From: a virus
Direction: 5' to 3' (one strand)
Length of the DNA stretch: 37,180 bases
IMG/VR virus record: IMGVR_UViG_3300009151_000177
Span: 1-37,180 of that record
Below, piece by piece: positions 33,343-37,180 of the stretch. Below the pieces are notes generated by a model. That model saw only the letters and a list, made by a program, of their open reading frames with translations, was not told the origin of the DNA and did no database searches. How positions within the stretch are numbered: position 1 is the stretch's first letter; the number at the start of each line of letters is the position of its first letter. The position numbers were made by a program, and so were the translations under genes.

Positions 33343-34044
33343 ATGAGTAAGTTATCGGAGTTTAGATCAAGTTTTACTACTGAACTTGCTAGGGCTAGTA
33401 GATTTGAAGTGCAAATACCAACAGCATCAATTTCTGATTTTGATAATAAGAAGTTGACGCTTAGGTGTGAATCTGCACAATTGCCAGGAAGACATCTAGA
33501 GACAATTCAACAAAAAACATATGGGCCATATGAGCAGCTCCCATATCACACCACATATAACGACATAGATTTGACTTTTATAGTGAGTGGTGATATGTCA
33601 GAAAAGTCATTCTTTGATGGCTGGATGGAGTTTATAAACCCAACGTCAACTTTTGATATGGAGTATAAAGATAATTATACCACAAATATTATAATAACTC
33701 AATATGATTTAGCTGAAAATCCAATGTATGTAGTTACATTATTTGAGGCGTATCCTATAAATGTGAATCAATTGGATCTAAATTGGTCATCGGAAGACAC
33801 ACATAAACTAAACGTAACGTTTGCATATACATATTGGTCAGGTGGCACAACCTCATCTAGTAGTATGCAACCTAAAGCTATAGGTGCCAATGCTGGTGGT
33901 ATCCCAGTTAACAAGTCGTTGCTTAATGGGCAACAAAATGAAACTAATCCATGGACATATCAAGTAAATGGAGTAAATCATGTATCAACATCAACACCAC
34001 CAACCTCAATAAATGTACCAGTAACATACCCAACTACACCATGA
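33343..34044 (+). CDS. 54: Tail-tube-fold protein, gp54/gp19-like, 233 aa
   Basis: The start is taken as ATG at 33343 (MSKLSEFRSSFTTELARASR), 7 bp after the upstream stop. The frame extends back to GTG at 33310, but that would overlap the previous gene. Tube-fold strands include RFEVQIPTASI, LRCESAQLPGR, IDLTFIVSGDM and LNVTFAYTYWSGG at about residues 150-165; the last is a typical end of this fold. A low-complexity Ser/Thr/Pro tail follows. T4 gp54 (320 aa) seeds the tube and gp19 (163 aa) builds it. I prefer the gp54 role because a hub operon follows, but gp19 cannot be excluded. Confidence 0.75.
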   Translation: MSKLSEFRSSFTTELARASRFEVQIPTASISDFDNKKLTLRCESAQLPGRHLETIQQKTYGPYEQLPYHTTYNDIDLTFIVSGDMSEKSFFDGWMEFINPTSTFDMEYKDNYTTNIIITQYDLAENPMYVVTLFEAYPINVNQLDLNWSSEDTHKLNVTFAYTYWSGGTTSSSSMQPKAIGANAGGIPVNKSLLNGQQNETNPWTYQVNGVNHVSTSTPPTSINVPVTYPTTP

Positions 34045-34057
34045 TTAGGAGATTATA

Positions 34058-34783
34058 ATGGCATTACCAAAAATTGATAGTCCAACATTTGAATTGATTT
34101 TACCAGTATCAAAGAAGAAAATAAAGTATAGGTCATTTAACGTTAAAGAACAGCGTAATCTTTTGATTGCAATGGAAGCTAACGATAATGAAACCATACA
34201 ACAAAGTATCGGTGATATTTTACATAACTGCACACTTACCGAGGGTATTGATATTGATACGTTGCCAGTGATTGACGTGGAATACTTCTTTATAAATTTA
34301 AGAGCACGTTCGGTAGGTGATGTTGTTGATGCTAGATATAAGTGCAACAATACTGTAGATGGTGTTGAGTGTCAGAACATAATGGAATACCCACTTGATC
34401 TCAATAACATTAAAGTTGATTGTGCAGAAGAGGTTAGTCCAGAAATACAACTAACCAACAAGTTTGTCCTTAAGCTAAAACACCCAGACTATGCTTCTAT
34501 CAAAAATGTAGAACAATATGATGACGTAAACCAATTAACGTTTAGTGTTATCGCTAATAGTGTTGAATATTTATATGATGGTGAACAATTCTATTATTCG
34601 CATGAAGTTGATCATAAAGATATGGTTGAATTCATCGAAAGCTTAAGCAGCGATCAATTCAAGAAAATCGAACACTTCTTCGACAACCTACCACGAATAC
34701 ATCAAGATATCGTTATAACATGTAAAAAGTGTGGGTTTGTTCACACTATTAGTGTGGAGGGACTCGAGAATTTTTTCGATTAG
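34058..34783 (+). CDS. 26: Baseplate hub assembly chaperone, gp26-type, 241 aa
   Basis: The protein belongs to the T4 baseplate hub assembly (gp26) type: ALPKIDSPTFELILPVSKKK, YRSFNVKEQRNLLIAME, FFINLRARSVGD. Four Cys residues (C96, C105, C222, C225, the last pair as CKKC) could form a metal site; the end reads ISVEGLENFFD. T4 gp26 is 208 aa. TAGGAG lies 7 nt before ATG. The last codons contain a T TTT TTC slippery heptamer (34771-34777) that would divert some ribosomes into the -1 frame ORF ending at 34968, making a 303-aa fusion (240 residues plus 63). The gene sits between the tube-fold protein and the hub lysozyme, the usual place for chaperones before a tape measure. Confidence 0.88.
   Translation: MALPKIDSPTFELILPVSKKKIKYRSFNVKEQRNLLIAMEANDNETIQQSIGDILHNCTLTEGIDIDTLPVIDVEYFFINLRARSVGDVVDARYKCNNTVDGVECQNIMEYPLDLNNIKVDCAEEVSPEIQLTNKFVLKLKHPDYASIKNVEQYDDVNQLTFSVIANSVEYLYDGEQFYYSHEVDHKDMVEFIESLSSDQFKKIEHFFDNLPRIHQDIVITCKKCGFVHTISVEGLENFFD
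34756..34777 (+). promoter_or_regulatory. Putative -1 frameshift signal: internal SD (GGAGGG) plus T TTT TTC
   Basis: GGAGGG (34756-34761) is followed by a 9-nt spacer and the heptamer T TTT TTC (34771-34777), read in the gp26 frame as TTT TTC. Both tRNAs could re-pair one base back. The gp26 stop follows at 34781-34783. The -1 frame is open from CGA (34777) into the 61-aa ORF. The SD position resembles the stimulator in E. coli dnaX. A stem of 6 bp (GAAATT 34805-34810 with AATTTC 34822-34827) lies downstream, rather far for a stimulator. Confidence 0.6.
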
Positions 34784-34968
34784 TGTTGCGTCACGATAAT
34801 CTACGAAATTATTATAAAACCAATTTCTCGATGATGCAACACCACAAGTACAGTTTAACAGAATTAGAGTCTATGTTGCCATGGGAGCGTGAAATATATG
34901 TGGCAATGTTGATTAAGTTTGTTGAAGACGAAAACAATAAAATTAAAGAGAAACAACGATCTCGATGA
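34783..34968 (+). CDS. Hub chaperone extension ORF (-1 frame of gp26; gp51-like position), 61 aa
   Basis: The ORF can start at GTG (34783), which overlaps the gp26 stop by one base, or be entered by frameshift from 34777. It encodes a basic, helix-rich peptide with YKTNFSMMQHHKYSLTELES and MLPWEREIYVAML, then a Glu/Lys/Asn-rich tail. The motif L-x-(D/E)-(S/N)-M-P-x-E-R-x-Y resembles the C-terminal part of frameshifted tail chaperones (T part of gpGT). In T4, gene 51 follows gene 26, but T4 gp51 is 249 aa, so this is a positional comparison. No well-placed ribosome site exists for independent initiation, which favours fusion or coupling. Its stop overlaps the next ATG (ATGA). Confidence 0.75.
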   Translation: MLRHDNLRNYYKTNFSMMQHHKYSLTELESMLPWEREIYVAMLIKFVEDENNKIKEKQRSR

Positions 34969-36401
34969 AACTACCATCCTTACCATCTATACCAAAAAGT
35001 GTAAAGAACCTTGCTTCCGATATTGGTGGTAAGGTGGCTAGTGCTGTCGGAAATGCTAGTGTGTCTAAAAATACACGAGACAAGATTTCTGGTGTGGTTA
35101 ACAAATTTAGTCCTAAATCTATAACTAACGCTATATCAGAAAAACCACCAGCACTACAATCTACAGCTAGTAGATCTTCCGGTGATAACATCCCCGCAGC
35201 CGAAAAGATATTGGGGTCGATTTATAAGTTATTGCAGATCAATGAAAAGGAGCTAGTTAAGGAACGAGAACTTAATATTAGCAAATTAACAGATGATCGT
35301 AGCAAAGAAGAACTATGGCATAAACAACTAATCGATGCACTACGATACAGAAAGACCGGCGGTGAAGAAGGTGCCCCACCAGAAAAACCAACAGCGACCA
35401 AACAAGGAGCCAAACCTAGCGGAAAAGGTTCTAGGGGTCGTAAAGGTGCTGGTAAAGGTGCTGGTAAAGGTGCTGGTAAAGGTGCTGGTAAAGGTGGTAA
35501 AGGTGCTGGCGAAGGAAAAGCAACTAAAGTCGGTAAGGGTGCTGGTAAAGGTGCTGGTAAAGGTGCTGGTAAAGGTGCTGGTAAAGGTGCTGGTAAAGGT
35601 GCTGGCGAAGGTGGTGCTGGTAAAGGTGGTAAAGGTGCTGGCGAAGGAAAAGCAACTAAAGTCGGTAAGGGTGCACCAGAAGGACCCCCAATAACATTAG
35701 GACCAGGTGATGGACCTATCATGAAAATGATAGCAAAACACGAGGGTGATGGTCGTGATAAGAAGACGGGAAAATATACACCATATCAAGATTCTTTAGG
35801 GTTGTGGACGGTTGGTGTTGGTCATTTAATAGGTAATGGTAAAAGTCTCCCTCCAGATATCCCGAAAGACAGAGAATTTTCTCAGGAAGAAGTTGATGCT
35901 ATGTTCGCTCAAGATTATGCTGTACACAAGAAAGCTGCGATGAAAATTCCTGGGTATGATAAGTTAAACAATACCGGTCAAGCTGCTGTTGTTGATTTGA
36001 CATTTAATATGGGTCCCGCTTGGTACAAGAAATTCCCTAATGCATCCGCAGCACTTGCCGAGGGTGATACCGAAACTTTTGCTAAAGAGATGGAAGGTAG
36101 TGCGTGGTACAAGCAAGTTGGTGGTAGAGCAAAAGAAATTGTTTCCATGATCAGAAATGGCAAGAAAACTGGCGACGAAGCGTCTGCAGTAGCAACTTCA
36201 GCCCCCGCTGCACCTGCATCAGCACAAGTAGCGTCTGCATCTAGCACAAACAAAGACCTAAAGGATGATCTTTCTGCCAGCAACAAGGCAACTAATACAA
36301 CGATTAATAACGTATCCTCCAATAAATCATCGACAACCCAGCAAGCATCTAACGAACCTGTAGATGATAGATCAGCATACCAGAGAAAATTACATGGCTA
36401 A
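34965..36401 (+). CDS. Hub/tail protein with T4-type lysozyme domain and (GAGK)n linker, 478 aa
   Basis: Residues 1-130 are a basic, helical region (IPAAEKILGSIYKLLQINEK). Residues 161-238 are a low-complexity GAGK linker. Residues about 250-390 form a T4-type lysozyme (GH24): E260 in HEG, D276 in YQDS and T282 in LWTVGVGH align with the E11/D20/T26 triad, followed by AAVVDLTFNMGP and GSAWYKQVGGRAKEIV. A Ser/Ala-rich tail ends HKL-like (YQRKLHG). It would cleave peptidoglycan, presumably on injection rather than lysis, because it lies in the hub operon directly after the chaperone ORF and has large non-enzymatic ends. Its ATG overlaps the previous stop. It could alternatively be a tape-measure-like or free endolysin; no signal peptide is visible. 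Confidence 0.85.
   Translation: MKLPSLPSIPKSVKNLASDIGGKVASAVGNASVSKNTRDKISGVVNKFSPKSITNAISEKPPALQSTASRSSGDNIPAAEKILGSIYKLLQINEKELVKERELNISKLTDDRSKEELWHKQLIDALRYRKTGGEEGAPPEKPTATKQGAKPSGKGSRGRKGAGKGAGKGAGKGAGKGGKGAGEGKATKVGKGAGKGAGKGAGKGAGKGAGKGAGEGGAGKGGKGAGEGKATKVGKGAPEGPPITLGPGDGPIMKMIAKHEGDGRDKKTGKYTPYQDSLGLWTVGVGHLIGNGKSLPPDIPKDREFSQEEVDAMFAQDYAVHKKAAMKIPGYDKLNNTGQAAVVDLTFNMGPAWYKKFPNASAALAEGDTETFAKEMEGSAWYKQVGGRAKEIVSMIRNGKKTGDEASAVATSAPAAPASAQVASASSTNKDLKDDLSASNKATNTTINNVSSNKSSTTQQASNEPVDDRSAYQRKLHG
35445..35678 (+). repeat. Tandem 12-bp (GAGK) repeats and duplicated larger unit
   Basis: Four copies of the 12-bp unit GGTGCTGGTAAA span 35445-35492, five span 35538-35597, and one lies at 35613-35624. 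A 62-bp sequence at 35481-35542 recurs exactly at 35613-35674, 132 bp (44 codons) away. The region encodes residues 161-238 of the hub lysozyme. All periods are multiples of three, so length changes would stay in frame. Confidence 0.9.
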
Positions 36402-37180
36402 TAAAAAATCAAGTACTAGTACAGAAAAAGAAGAGTTGGTGGCTCCGGTAAAGCACATTCGGTCTAGAACATATACAAAACCAAAAATTCAAGACGAAGA
36501 TGACATATTAACTGCTATTGCTAAATTAGGTGGATTAAATCGAGGTATTAGTAAATCCGAAGGTATTGACCAGAAAGAGAGTCAAATTAAAAGAGCGGGG
36601 ATACTTCCGGTGTTTACCAAAGGTAAAGGTGATTCTTTTGACGGAATGGCAGAGATATTAAGAGGATATGGTTTTGATACTCCAGATGCAGAAAGTTTAT
36701 TGGTGCAAGTAACCGCAGCAGTTAATCAGGGAGATATGATATATAACCCTAGAGGGTATGAAATTGCCGCAGAAAAATTACATCAAGAGGAATATGATAG
36801 TCAACAAGAAAGGTTGGAATTCGAGAATACTACTGCTGACCCATTACAGCCATCCAAGGAATTATCGGAAGCGCGATCAACATTAGTAGGCACATTAAAA
36901 AATCAAGTAAACCAGTTACAAAATGACGAGGCTGCTAATATTCATGAAACTGAAAATTTACTAGAAGAAAGGGTAGAGGTATTAGAAGAAAAGGTTGATG
37001 TACTAGAAAATGCTGCACCAGAGCAAGTTGGGAGTGCGGCTGCAAGTCTACCAACACCAGAGGAACTGGTAGCCAAGAAAGCCACGGCAGAAAAGCTTGT
37101 CAAAGACAAAGAGTTTATATCTGCAATAACTGTTACAAATGAAGCACTACTAAAAAAGAATAAAGCTGCTAATAAAGTAA
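36394..37180 (+). CDS. Unfinished ORF with possible polyvalent-protein-associated domain, coiled coil
   Basis: The ORF starts at ATG 36394, overlapping the lysozyme-gene stop by eight bases, and is open to the right edge (at least 262 codons). It begins MANKKSSTSTEKEELVAPVK. Residues about 38-130 (ILTAIAKLGGLNRGISKSEG, GKGDSFDGMAEILRGYGFDT, ESLLVQVTAAVNQG) resemble the helical associated domains found in large polyvalent phage/mobile-element proteins. A long Glu-rich helix (NLLEERVEVLEEKVDVLENA, about 188-207) follows. Position after the hub lysozyme suggests a tape measure, hub component or ejected protein. The rest lies outside the window, so this is unsettled. Confidence 0.75.
   Translation, partial: MANKKSSTSTEKEELVAPVKHIRSRTYTKPKIQDEDDILTAIAKLGGLNRGISKSEGIDQKESQIKRAGILPVFTKGKGDSFDGMAEILRGYGFDTPDAESLLVQVTAAVNQGDMIYNPRGYEIAAEKLHQEEYDSQQERLEFENTTADPLQPSKELSEARSTLVGTLKNQVNQLQNDEAANIHETENLLEERVEVLEEKVDVLENAAPEQVGSAAASLPTPEELVAKKATAEKLVKDKEFISAITVTNEALLKKNKAANKV

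Noticed and set aside
34779-34800. Hairpin ATTAGTG / CAC(ga)TAAT right after the slippery site
   Set aside because: It begins one base after the heptamer, closer than the usual 5-9 nt, and has a two-base bulge; it was not used as evidence for frameshifting.
35222-35722. 166-codon minus-strand frame, proline/alanine-rich
   Set aside because: It is the antisense of the (GAGK)n repeat in the hub lysozyme gene; the periodic repeat keeps several frames open.
1-37180. tRNA genes, CRISPR arrays, insertion sequences, integrase or attachment sites
   Set aside because: None was seen on either strand; the few gaps are too short and the coding density too high.

Overview
This window is a block of late structural genes from a T4-superfamily myovirus (a contractile-tailed phage). 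It resembles the marine cyanophage/pelagiphage branch more than coliphage T4. The signs are a recognisable baseplate gene series (gp48, gp53, gp27-like, gp5, PAAR, gp25, gp6, gp7, gp8), a DUF4815-type giant structural protein, the small accessory structural proteins that go with such fibre clusters, and exact T4-type late promoters (TATAAATA). The sequence is AT-rich and tightly packed, with gaps mostly under 15 bp and many 1-4 nt start/stop overlaps. I see no tRNA, CRISPR array, insertion sequence or integration gene. The host cannot be read from the sequence.

Layout. Everything from 1 to 32107 is on the minus strand and reads right to left. First come the tube cap and inner baseplate (gp48, gp53, gp27-like, gp5 spike, PAAR tip: 32107 to 27964). 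Next is the wedge (gp25, gp6, gp7-like, a 303-aa protein, gp8-like: 27930 to 19722), then a 2379-aa DUF4815 protein with a small coiled-coil partner (19691 to 12334). Last is a long fibre/adhesin cluster (12330 to 1). This holds a 766-aa fibre, two paralogous glycine/threonine-rich solenoid-like proteins (1251 aa, and a second cut by the left edge), two more fibre-type proteins (564 and 239 aa) and three small accessory proteins. From 32162 to the right edge genes are on the plus strand: a 16-codon leader ORF, gp4 head-completion nuclease, a gp2-like protein, a tube-fold gp54/gp19-like protein, the gp26 hub chaperone with a -1-frame extension ORF, a hub protein carrying a T4-type lysozyme domain, and an unfinished ORF.

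Regulation. Four exact TATAAATA octamers were found by eye, all in non-coding gaps. Two face each other in the 32108-32208 divergent region. The other two start internal minus-strand units before gp25 (27956-27963) and before the 112-aa protein (6242-6249).

The strongest candidate for something undescribed is at 34756-34783. The end of gene 26 has an internal Shine-Dalgarno-like GGAGGG, then a canonical T TTT TTC slippery heptamer in the correct frame, then a fully open -1 frame leading into the 61-aa ORF. This is the architecture of the frameshifted tail-assembly chaperones of other tailed phages, here in a T4-type baseplate hub operon. Other notable points are the facing late promoters, the leader ORF that ends on the gp4 start codon, a 42-bp perfect repeat at the starts of the two solenoid paralogs, and a lysozyme that sits behind an expandable (GAGK)n linker while gp5 lacks one.
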